10,517 nt of DNA. Origin: an uncultured Clostridia bacterium. GTDB taxonomy: Bacteria > Bacillota > Clostridia > TANB77 > CAG-508. Positions 4,854 through 10,517 of the stretch are shown here, in pieces. The translations under genes were made by a program, and so were the position numbers. The stretch's first letter is position 1. Each line of letters starts with the position of its first letter. Location of the stretch: NCBI GenBank assembly GCA_947595555.1, contig CANQES010000051.1:1-10517 (forward strand), in the 5' to 3' direction. The notes under the pieces are model-generated. The model saw only the letters and a list, made by a program, of their open reading frames with translations. It did no database searches and was not told where the DNA came from.

Positions 4854-6306
4854 ATTAATTAAAAATGAATTAACAAAAATCTTTAAAAAGAAAAGTATTT
4901 ACATTACTTTATTCATTATTTTAGCTTTTGTTATCTTAACAAATTGTATTTACAAATTTTCTTATAATAGTGCAAGTAATTATTATTACAATGATGATTA
5001 CATACAAACCTTGAAAGAAGAATTAGTAGGATTAGATCCAACTAAGGAAAGTGATATGCAATTGTATATAAATGTCAAAACACAACTGGACTTATTTGAA
5101 TTATCAGAAAGATATGATAAAGATTCATGGCAAATAGATATTTTACAGACTAAGGTTTTTGATTATATAAATCAAAAAAACAATTATATTTATGGTGAAG
5201 TAAAAGATGAAAACAAAGTAAAAGAAATGGAAAACAAGATAAATGACATTATAGAAAGGCTTGACAAAGATGATTGGACATATTTTGCACAACAAGAACT
5301 AGAAGAAGCAAAAAGTACATTAGAAGAATTGGAAAAGCAGAAAGATAAAATACAAGATAAACAAGAATTAAAAACTTTAAAAGACGAGATAGAATATGCA
5401 AAAATAAATAAACAAGTTGCAGAATATCGAATAGATAAAGACATTAAATATGGACATGATTATAAAAATAGAGCATTAAATACATACCAAAATGAGGCAA
5501 AAAATGTATATATAATAGGTGAAAGCAAAGAATCATTAACATATTCTGAAAAACAAGAATACAATGAAAGTATCAAAAATAAAGACATCAGTAAATACAT
5601 TATAGAAAATGATGTAGATGTTAATAAAAGCGATGATTTAAGAGGAATTTTAAGGGATTTATTTGAACAATATGGACTATTTATTATAGTAATGATAGTG
5701 ATGGTTGCTGGAACAATTGTCAGCGAAGAATTTAACAAAGGAACAATTAAATTATTGCTAATAAAACCATATACTAGGCATAAACTATTACTTTCAAAAT
5801 TGATTACAATTTTTATTATGATAGCATTTTCTATATTTGCAGTTATTATTATGGAACTAATCGTAGGAGGTATAATATTTGGCTTTGATAGTTTGTCAGT
5901 ACCTGTTTTAGCATATAATTTTAACACACAAACTTTAGAAAGTATGTCTATATTTACTTATTTAGGAATACAAGTTCTAGTACAATTACCAAAATACATT
6001 TTGCTAGCAACATTAGCCTTTGCATGTAGCACTTTATTTACTAATAGTGCAGTAGCAATTGCAATTCCATTACTAGGATATATGTCAGCTGATATAATAA
6101 ATCAATTAGTTGTACAATTTAAAGTTGAATTTATGAGATTTTTTGTTAGCATGAATTGGAACTTTAATGAGTATTTATTTGGAAATCTACCAAGAATGGA
6201 AGGAATGACAGCATTATTTTCAGACATTATATGTATATTATACTTTATCGCTATGATAGTACCAACTTTTCTTGTATTTAAAAAGAAAAATATAAAAAAT
6301 ATATAA
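4846..6306 (+). CDS. ABC-2 type transporter permease with large extracytoplasmic coiled-coil insert
   Basis: 486 residues from a TTG start. One membrane segment at ~17-36 is followed by a ~235-residue soluble region (37-273) rich in Lys/Glu, with a likely coiled coil at ~120-197. About five membrane segments follow (near 277-292, 312-345, 372-400, 401-420, 460-481). SEEFNKGTIKLLLIKPYTR (293-311) after the second segment is the usual ABC-2 permease loop that contacts the ATPase. With an N-in topology the large insert lies outside the membrane, where it could bind substrate or a partner protein. It pairs with the overlapping upstream ATPase to form one exporter. The C-terminus ends in the basic tail KKKNIKNI. 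No terminator is visible before the next promoter. Substrate unknown. Confidence 0.88.
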   Translation: MNKLIKNELTKIFKKKSIYITLFIILAFVILTNCIYKFSYNSASNYYYNDDYIQTLKEELVGLDPTKESDMQLYINVKTQLDLFELSERYDKDSWQIDILQTKVFDYINQKNNYIYGEVKDENKVKEMENKINDIIERLDKDDWTYFAQQELEEAKSTLEELEKQKDKIQDKQELKTLKDEIEYAKINKQVAEYRIDKDIKYGHDYKNRALNTYQNEAKNVYIIGESKESLTYSEKQEYNESIKNKDISKYIIENDVDVNKSDDLRGILRDLFEQYGLFIIVMIVMVAGTIVSEEFNKGTIKLLLIKPYTRHKLLLSKLITIFIMIAFSIFAVIIMELIVGGIIFGFDSLSVPVLAYNFNTQTLESMSIFTYLGIQVLVQLPKYILLATLAFACSTLFTNSAVAIAIPLLGYMSADIINQLVVQFKVEFMRFFVSMNWNFNEYLFGNLPRMEGMTALFSDIICILYFIAMIVPTFLVFKKKNIKNI

Positions 6307-6312
6307 AATCAA

Positions 6313-6341
6313 TTGAAATTTTGAAAAAATAACTATATAAT
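6313..6341 (+). promoter_or_regulatory. Promoter of the AIM24-family gene
   Basis: TTGAAA (6313-6318), a 17-bp spacer and a consensus TATAAT (6336-6341), giving a short leader of about 23 nt before the ATG at 6371. It begins 6 bp after the permease stop codon. Confidence 0.75.
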
Positions 6342-6370
6342 AATTGCAAATATAAAAAGGAGGAAAAATT

Positions 6371-7045
6371 ATGGAAGCAAAAATTGTAGGAGAAACATTA
6401 CCAGCTGTTATTTGCAAATTACAAAGAGGAGAATCTATATTGACTGAAAATGGTGGTATGAGCTGGATGGACGACGGCATTGAAATGACTACTACTACAA
6501 ATGGTGGAGTCATGAAAGGACTTGGTAGAGCTCTTGCAGGAGAATCACTTTTCATGAATGTTTATACTGCAAAAGAGGATAATGTAGAAATTGCATTTTC
6601 TTCATGTTTCCCTGGTAGAATCTTGGAATTTGATTTAAAAGAAGGAGAAACTATTGTTGCACAAAAAAGTTCTTTCCTTTGCTCTGAAAATACTATAGAT
6701 ATTTCTATGCAATTTCGTAAAAAAATAGGAGCAGGTTTCTTTGGAGGAGAAGGCTTTATTATGCAAAAAATAACAGGACCAGGAAAAGTATTTTTAGAAA
6801 TTGATGGAACAATTATAAGAAGAGATTTACAAGCAGGTGAAAAATTAAAAGTTGATAATGGTTATGTGGCTGTTATGACAAAAGATGTAAAACTAGATAT
6901 TGAAACTGTAAAAGGTGTAAAAAATATAGTTTTTGGTGGAGAAGGGTTATTTTTAACAACATTAGAAGGTCCTGGAACAGTTTGGTTACAAACAATGCCA
7001 ATATCAAAATTAGCAGGATTATTATATCCAAGAACATCTAAATAA
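6371..7045 (+). CDS. AIM24 family / TIGR00266-type protein
   Basis: 224 residues; ATG placed 7 nt after GGAGG (6359-6363). It matches the TIGR00266/AIM24 (formerly DUF124) family in length and pattern: N-terminal AVICKLQRGESILTENGGMSWMDD, a glycine-rich centre AGFFGGEGF (121-129), and a second similar turn FGGEGLF (188-194) followed by GPGTVWLQTMP. The paired GGEG...GPG motifs reflect the internal beta-strand repeat of this beta-sandwich fold. No signal peptide or membrane helix is seen, so it is probably cytoplasmic. Bacterial members have no settled function; the mitochondrial namesake is linked to inner-membrane organisation, which cannot be carried over here. It is bracketed by its own promoter and terminator. 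Confidence 0.88.
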   Translation: MEAKIVGETLPAVICKLQRGESILTENGGMSWMDDGIEMTTTTNGGVMKGLGRALAGESLFMNVYTAKEDNVEIAFSSCFPGRILEFDLKEGETIVAQKSSFLCSENTIDISMQFRKKIGAGFFGGEGFIMQKITGPGKVFLEIDGTIIRRDLQAGEKLKVDNGYVAVMTKDVKLDIETVKGVKNIVFGGEGLFLTTLEGPGTVWLQTMPISKLAGLLYPRTSK

Positions 7046-7049
7046 AAGT

Positions 7050-7087
7050 AAAAATGATTACTAGAAATTGCTATAGTAATCATTTTT
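7050..7087 (+). terminator. Rho-independent terminator of the AIM24-family gene
   Basis: AAAAATGATTACTA (7050-7063) pairs perfectly over 14 bp with TAGTAATCATTTTT (7074-7087) around a 10-nt loop; the right arm ends in five T. The A-rich left arm could make it work in both directions, but no minus-strand gene needs it. Confidence 0.85.
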
Positions 7088-7132
7088 ATTACATATAATA
7101 ATATAATAATAAAAAATGAAAGGAAGATATAT

Positions 7133-7753
7133 ATGAAGGTAATATTAGTAAATGGAAGTCCACATGAGAAAGGTTGCACATATACAGCTTTAAGAGAAGT
7201 GGAAGATGCTTTAAACAGAAATGGAATAGAAACAGAGATTTTTTGGTTAGGACATAAACCAATAGCAGGATGTCTTGGATGTGGACATTGCATAAAAACA
7301 GGAGAATGCTTTGTAAAAGATAAAGTCAATGAATTTTTAGCAAAAGTGCCAGAAACAGATGGATTTATATTTGGAACACCTGTACATTTTGCAGCAAGTT
7401 CAGGAATGTTATCATCATTTATGGATAGAGTTTTTTATGGTAGAAGACATTTATTTAGCAATAAACCAGCTGCTGCTGTAACAAGTTGTAGAAGAGGAGG
7501 AGCAACGGCAACAATTGATGAAATCAATAAATACTTTGGAATAAGCAACATGCCAATAGTTTCTTCACAATACTGGAATATGGTACATGGTAACAATCCA
7601 GAAGAAGTTAAAAAAGACGAAGAAGGAATGCAAACAATGAGAACATTAGGAAACAATATGTCATGGCTATTAAAATGTATTGAAGCTGGAAAAAAATCAG
7701 GAATCGAAGAACCTAAAAATGAACCAATTATATCAACAAATTTCATTAGATAA
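7133..7753 (+). CDS. Flavodoxin-fold NAD(P)H-dependent reductase / iron-sulfur flavoprotein
   Basis: 206 residues; ATG after GAAAGGAAG (7118-7126). NGSPHEKGCT (7-16) is the FMN phosphate-binding loop of the NADPH-dependent FMN reductase/flavodoxin-like family. Cys47, Cys50, Cys53 and Cys59 in CLGCGHCIKTGEC give a CX2CX2CX5C spacing like that of archaeal iron-sulfur flavoproteins, so a 4Fe-4S cluster next to FMN is plausible. GTPVHFAASSGMLSSFMDR (81-99) is the second flavin-contact region. Likely a cytoplasmic redox protein of anaerobic electron transfer; partner and substrate are unknown. Two TATAAT boxes (7094-7099, 7102-7107) lie upstream but without a good -35. The next gene begins 19 bp after the stop without a terminator, so co-transcription is likely. 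Confidence 0.85.
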   Translation: MKVILVNGSPHEKGCTYTALREVEDALNRNGIETEIFWLGHKPIAGCLGCGHCIKTGECFVKDKVNEFLAKVPETDGFIFGTPVHFAASSGMLSSFMDRVFYGRRHLFSNKPAAAVTSCRRGGATATIDEINKYFGISNMPIVSSQYWNMVHGNNPEEVKKDEEGMQTMRTLGNNMSWLLKCIEAGKKSGIEEPKNEPIISTNFIR

Positions 7754-7757
7754 TTTT

Positions 7758-7764
7758 GGAGGAG
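7758..7764 (+). promoter_or_regulatory. Ribosome binding site that sets the GTG start of murI
   Basis: GGAGGAG sits 8-10 nt before GTG at 7773. The same frame is open upstream to an ATG at 7680, but that start lies inside the previous gene, has no comparable ribosome site, and would add 31 residues absent from glutamate racemases. A GTG at 7764 overlaps the ribosome site and is unlikely. Confidence 0.8.
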
Positions 7765-7772
7765 TGAATATC

Positions 7773-8537
7773 GTGAATAAGGAAAGTAGCATAGGTGTTT
7801 TTGATTCAGGGATAGGCGGTGTTACAGTACTATGTGACATAATTAAAATTTTACCAAAAGAAAATTATATATATTATAGTGATTCGAAAAATAATCCATA
7901 TGGAGATAAAACAGATAAAGACATAAACCAATTATGTGATAATATTGTAAAATACCTTTTACAACAAAATTGTAAAGCAATTGTAATAGCTTGTAATACA
8001 GCAAGTACTAAGTCAGCAGAATTCCTAAGAAAAAAATACCAAAATATACCAATTATTGCAATAGAGCCTGCCTATAAAATGGTACATGATTATGCTTATA
8101 ATAAACCAACATTAGTCATGGCGACAAAAGGAACTATTAATAGTGAAAGATTTAATTTATTATTGAAAAAATATGATAATCATAATACATATTTATTACC
8201 ATGTGTAGGATTAGCAGATATAATAGAAGATGGAAATAATCAAAAAATAAAAAAATATCTTAAAGATAATTTATATCAATACAAGGGAAAAGTAGAAAAT
8301 GTAGTATTGGGTTGTACTCATTATCCACTTGTCAAAAGTGATATAAAAGAAATTTTAGGTGAAGTTCAATTTTTTGATGGAGCACCTAATCTTGCAGAAC
8401 ATTTAAAGAACGTTTTAGAGGAAAACAATTTATTAAATCAAGGAGAAGGTAAAATAGAATTTAAAGATTCACAAGGAATGCAAAGTAAAGAAAAAAGATT
8501 TTATGAAATATTAGCAGAAGGTATTGACATCTGCTAA
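7773..8537 (+). CDS. murI: Glutamate racemase
   Basis: 254 residues from GTG. MurI interconverts L- and D-glutamate, supplying D-Glu for peptidoglycan in the cytoplasm; it needs no cofactor. Catalytic landmarks are complete: FDSGIGG (10-16) with Asp11 and Ser12, ACNTAS (73-78) with Cys74, and GCTHYPL (180-186) with Cys181 and His183. These two cysteines are the proton donor/acceptor pair of the family. YSDSKNNPYG (35-44) is the usual substrate-loop segment. The length is normal for the family. It follows the flavoprotein gene by 19 bp. Its last codons overlap the -35 box of the heat-shock promoter downstream. Identification is firm. Confidence 0.96.
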   Translation: MNKESSIGVFDSGIGGVTVLCDIIKILPKENYIYYSDSKNNPYGDKTDKDINQLCDNIVKYLLQQNCKAIVIACNTASTKSAEFLRKKYQNIPIIAIEPAYKMVHDYAYNKPTLVMATKGTINSERFNLLLKKYDNHNTYLLPCVGLADIIEDGNNQKIKKYLKDNLYQYKGKVENVVLGCTHYPLVKSDIKEILGEVQFFDGAPNLAEHLKNVLEENNLLNQGEGKIEFKDSQGMQSKEKRFYEILAEGIDIC

Positions 8538-8550
8538 AAATGGGTATAAT
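8524..8550 (+). promoter_or_regulatory. Heat-shock operon promoter (hrcA-grpE-dnaK)
   Basis: TTGACA (8524-8529) and TATAAT (8545-8550) are both perfect hexamers but only 15 bp apart, shorter than the usual 17. The -35 box lies within the final codons of murI. The CIRCE operator begins 11 bp after the -10 box, so it overlaps or closely follows the expected transcription start, where HrcA binding would block transcription. Confidence 0.75.
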
Positions 8551-8560
8551 ATATAAAAAG

Positions 8561-8587
8561 TTAGCAGTCAAACTCACAGAGTGCTAA
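8561..8587 (+). promoter_or_regulatory. CIRCE operator (HrcA binding site)
   Basis: TTAGCAGTC (8561-8569), 9-nt spacer, GAGTGCTAA (8579-8587). The right arm is a perfect match to the CIRCE consensus; the left arm has G for C at its sixth to seventh position (AGTC instead of ACTC). The spacer length is canonical. It is followed 16 bp later by hrcA, giving the standard autoregulatory loop in which HrcA represses its own operon and GroEL assists its folding. Confidence 0.95.
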
Positions 8588-8594
8588 AAGAGGT
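8588..8594 (+). promoter_or_regulatory. Ribosome binding site for the TTG start of hrcA
   Basis: AGAGGTG lies directly against the CIRCE right arm, 8 nt before TTG at 8603. The following residues LDERKKKVLQAIV are the conserved HrcA N-terminus, and no in-frame ATG exists at a suitable place, so TTG is the start. Confidence 0.75.
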
Positions 8595-8602
8595 GAAAAA
8601 AA

Positions 8603-9613
8603 TTGTTAGATGAAAGAAAAAAGAAAGTCTTGCAAGCGATAGTAGAAGAATATATCAATACCGCAGAACCTGTTAGTTCCAACGCACTCACACAAAATCA
8701 TGGGTTAGAATGCAGTAGTGCAACTATTAGAAATGAAATGTCTGAACTAGAAAAAAGTGGTTTTTTGGATAAAACACACACATCAAGCGGAAGAATACCT
8801 TCCGCAAAAGGTTATAGATACTATGTGGACGAGCTCCTTAATGATAATGACATAAGTTTAGAAGAAATTAAATACATTAGTTCAAAACTAGAAACCAAAG
8901 TAAACGAAATAGAAGAACTGACTAAAATAGCAGCAAATACGATATCAGAAGTAACTCATTACACAACAGTTTCCATTGGACCAAAAGCAACAGCACAACT
9001 AATAGAAGAAATCAAATTTATTTTACTAGGTTCAAGAATGATGATGGCAGTAATTTTAACAGATTCTGGATTAGTAAAAGAAACAATTATAAAATTTGAT
9101 GAAGACATAAATGAAAAACAAGTAGAAACAATTAATTACATGTTCAATCATAAATTAAAAAATCAGCCAATAGAAACCATTGACAGACCACTAGAAGAAT
9201 ATTTATATGATGAAATGACATATAGCATAAACGTAATTAAGCCAATAATAGAGCAAATTAAGAAAGTATTAGAAGAAGACAATAAAATATACTTAGAAGG
9301 AGCAAACAAGTCTTTTGAGCTACCAGAATTTAATAGTTTAGAAGTAGCAAAAAATTTTGTTAATATAATAGACACAAAAGAATTGATTGCAGATATGTTA
9401 AATTCAGGATTTGCAGAAGATATAAATGTTTATATAGGCGAAGAAAATGAAAAAAAAGAATTAAAAGACTTCAGCATAGTTACATTTAAACACAGAGTAA
9501 ATGGAAAAGAATTAGGAACTATTGGAATAATAGGACCAAAAAGAATGGATTACTCTAAGGTAATATCAGTAATGAAATACATTAATAAAAAATTAAATGG
9601 AAACAATAAATAA
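8603..9613 (+). CDS. hrcA: Heat-inducible transcription repressor HrcA
   Basis: 336 residues from TTG. HrcA is the class I heat-shock repressor that binds CIRCE. The N-terminal winged helix (1-75) shows the family pattern: LDERKKKVLQAIVEEYI, then EPVSS, SSATIRNEMSELEKSGFL and the wing TSSGRIPSAKGYRYYVD. The rest (~100-330) is the HrcA-type GAF-like dimerisation region, with IGEENE and, near the end, GTIGIIGPKRMDYSKVI, a strongly conserved HrcA segment. Length is normal (about 340). It is first in an operon with grpE (15 bp gap) and dnaK. Identification is firm. Confidence 0.97.
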   Translation: MLDERKKKVLQAIVEEYINTAEPVSSNALTQNHGLECSSATIRNEMSELEKSGFLDKTHTSSGRIPSAKGYRYYVDELLNDNDISLEEIKYISSKLETKVNEIEELTKIAANTISEVTHYTTVSIGPKATAQLIEEIKFILLGSRMMMAVILTDSGLVKETIIKFDEDINEKQVETINYMFNHKLKNQPIETIDRPLEEYLYDEMTYSINVIKPIIEQIKKVLEEDNKIYLEGANKSFELPEFNSLEVAKNFVNIIDTKELIADMLNSGFAEDINVYIGEENEKKELKDFSIVTFKHRVNGKELGTIGIIGPKRMDYSKVISVMKYINKKLNGNNK

Positions 9614-9628
9614 GAAAGGAGACATATA

Positions 9629-10126
9629 ATGTCAGAAGAAAAAAAGAAACAAGAGGAAGAAGTAGAAAATAAAAATGAAGAAAAAGAACAAAAGGAAATG
9701 GTACCAAAACAAGATTATGATGAATTAGATGATAGGTATAAAAGAATTTTAGCAGAATTTGAAAACTTCAAAAAAAGAAATGGGAAAGAAAGAGATAGTT
9801 TATACAACTCTATTCTTTCAGATGTTGTAGAGGTAATATTACCAATATTAGACAATTTAGAAAATGCACTAAAAACAGAAACACAAGATGAAGAATATAA
9901 AAAGGGAATTGAATTAGTAGTAAAACAATTTAAAGATGTTTTAGCTTCTAAAGGTGTAGAAGAAATTAAGACAGTTGGAGAAACCTTTGACCCAGAACTT
10001 CATGAAGCAGTAAGTAGTATTCAAGATGAAAATTTGGGAGAAAAGGAAATTGCACAAGAATATAGAAAAGGCTATAAAATAGGACATAGAGTTATTAGAC
10101 ATTCAATGGTAGTTGTAGCAAACTAA
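9629..10126 (+). CDS. grpE: Nucleotide exchange factor GrpE
   Basis: 165 residues; ATG 7 nt after AAAGGAG (9615-9621). GrpE releases ADP from DnaK. The first ~35 residues are highly charged Lys/Glu and probably disordered, followed by the long dimerisation helix with the family segment AEFENFKKRNGKERD and VVEVILPILDNLENAL. The C-terminal beta domain ends GYKIGHRVIRHSMVVVAN, the GrpE signature (with HSMV where PAMV is common). It lies between hrcA and dnaK, as is usual in Firmicutes. The 55-bp gap to dnaK is AT-only apart from the ribosome site; I see no convincing terminator or internal promoter there. Confidence 0.97.
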   Translation: MSEEKKKQEEEVENKNEEKEQKEMVPKQDYDELDDRYKRILAEFENFKKRNGKERDSLYNSILSDVVEVILPILDNLENALKTETQDEEYKKGIELVVKQFKDVLASKGVEEIKTVGETFDPELHEAVSSIQDENLGEKEIAQEYRKGYKIGHRVIRHSMVVVAN

Positions 10127-10181
10127 ATAATTAAGTTATTAATTTTTTAAATATAAAATAAATTTTAAGGAGGAATTTAAA

Positions 10182-10517
10182 ATGGGAAAGATCATAGGAA
10201 TTGACTTAGGAACTACAAATTCATGTGTAGCTGTAATGGAAGGTGGAGAACCAGTTGTTATACCAAATGCAGAAGGTAATAGAACAACACCATCAGTTGT
10301 TGCCTTTTCAAAAAATGGAGAAAGACTTGTAGGACAAATTGCAAAACGTCAAGCAGTTACAAATCCAGATAATACAGTTATATCAATCAAAAGAAAAATG
10401 GGAACAAACGAAAAAGTTGATATAGAAGGTGATAAATTTACACCACAAGAAATTTCAGCAATGATATTACAAAAATTAAAAGCAGATGCTGAAAATTATT
10501 TAGGACAAAAAGTAACA
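10182..10517 (+). CDS. dnaK: Molecular chaperone DnaK (Hsp70), N-terminal part
   Basis: The first 112 codons are present and the gene continues past the right edge. ATG lies 8 nt after AAGGAGG (10167-10173). GIDLGTTNSCVAV (6-18) is the Hsp70 ATPase phosphate-1 loop, followed by the conserved EGNRTTPSVVAF and the segment around ISIKRKMGTNE. DnaK binds exposed hydrophobic peptides in an ATP cycle with DnaJ and the GrpE encoded just upstream. dnaJ is expected next but is outside the window. Confidence 0.98.
   Translation, partial: MGKIIGIDLGTTNSCVAVMEGGEPVVIPNAEGNRTTPSVVAFSKNGERLVGQIAKRQAVTNPDNTVISIKRKMGTNEKVDIEGDKFTPQEISAMILQKLKADAENYLGQKVT

Noticed and set aside
7094..7107. Two overlapping TATAAT-like boxes upstream of the flavoprotein gene.
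   Set aside because: Neither has a recognisable -35 hexamer at 16-18 bp; the expected place falls within the preceding terminator stem. In DNA this AT-rich, such boxes occur by chance. A promoter may exist here but is not supported.
10127..10170. Possible weak hairpin (AATAA/TTATT) followed by T-rich DNA between grpE and dnaK.
   Set aside because: The stem is five A-T pairs only, too weak for a terminator, and the operon normally continues into dnaK.

Overview
The window comes from a low-GC Firmicute, most likely an anaerobic gut-type member of the Clostridia. Supporting signs are A-rich coding strands, AGA/ATA-rich codon use, strong AGGAGG-type ribosome sites, TTG and GTG starts, TTGACA/TATAAT promoters, and an hrcA-grpE-dnaK heat-shock operon behind a CIRCE operator. 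All credible genes lie on the + strand.

Region 1 (1-3187) is an accessory surface-protein array: the last 34 codons of one gene and two complete genes of the same architecture. Each complete gene encodes a type IV prepilin-like N-terminus (leader ending in Gly6, then a hydrophobic helix), a helical linker, and a domain resembling the formylglycine-generating-enzyme (FGE)/C-type-lectin fold that ends in (G)FRP(A/T)LY. The two complete genes share a nearly identical 280-bp 5' module (promoter, leader, ribosome site, pilin helix) but have divergent bodies. In all three genes the last ~105-125 bases drop abruptly in adenine: by hand count 43-46% A just upstream versus 22-23% A inside. This position, fold and composition are what the variable repeats (VRs) of diversity-generating retroelements (DGRs) look like. 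No reverse transcriptase, accessory gene or template repeat is visible here, so the mutagenic machinery, if present, lies outside the window.

Region 2 (3188-7753) is a set of short independent units: a stand-alone NadR-like nucleotidyltransferase with its own promoter and terminator; a two-gene ABC exporter (ATPase and permease, overlapping by 8 bp); an AIM24/TIGR00266-family protein with promoter and terminator; and a flavodoxin-like iron-sulfur flavoprotein.

Region 3 (7773-10517) is housekeeping: murI (glutamate racemase), apparently co-transcribed with the flavoprotein, then the class I heat-shock operon hrcA-grpE-dnaK. The heat-shock promoter begins inside the end of murI and is followed by a CIRCE element with one mismatch. 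dnaK runs off the right edge after 112 codons.

The array probably makes exported, membrane-anchored or pilus-associated binding proteins with diversified tips. The rest is standard metabolism, transport and chaperone control with no obvious functional link to the array.
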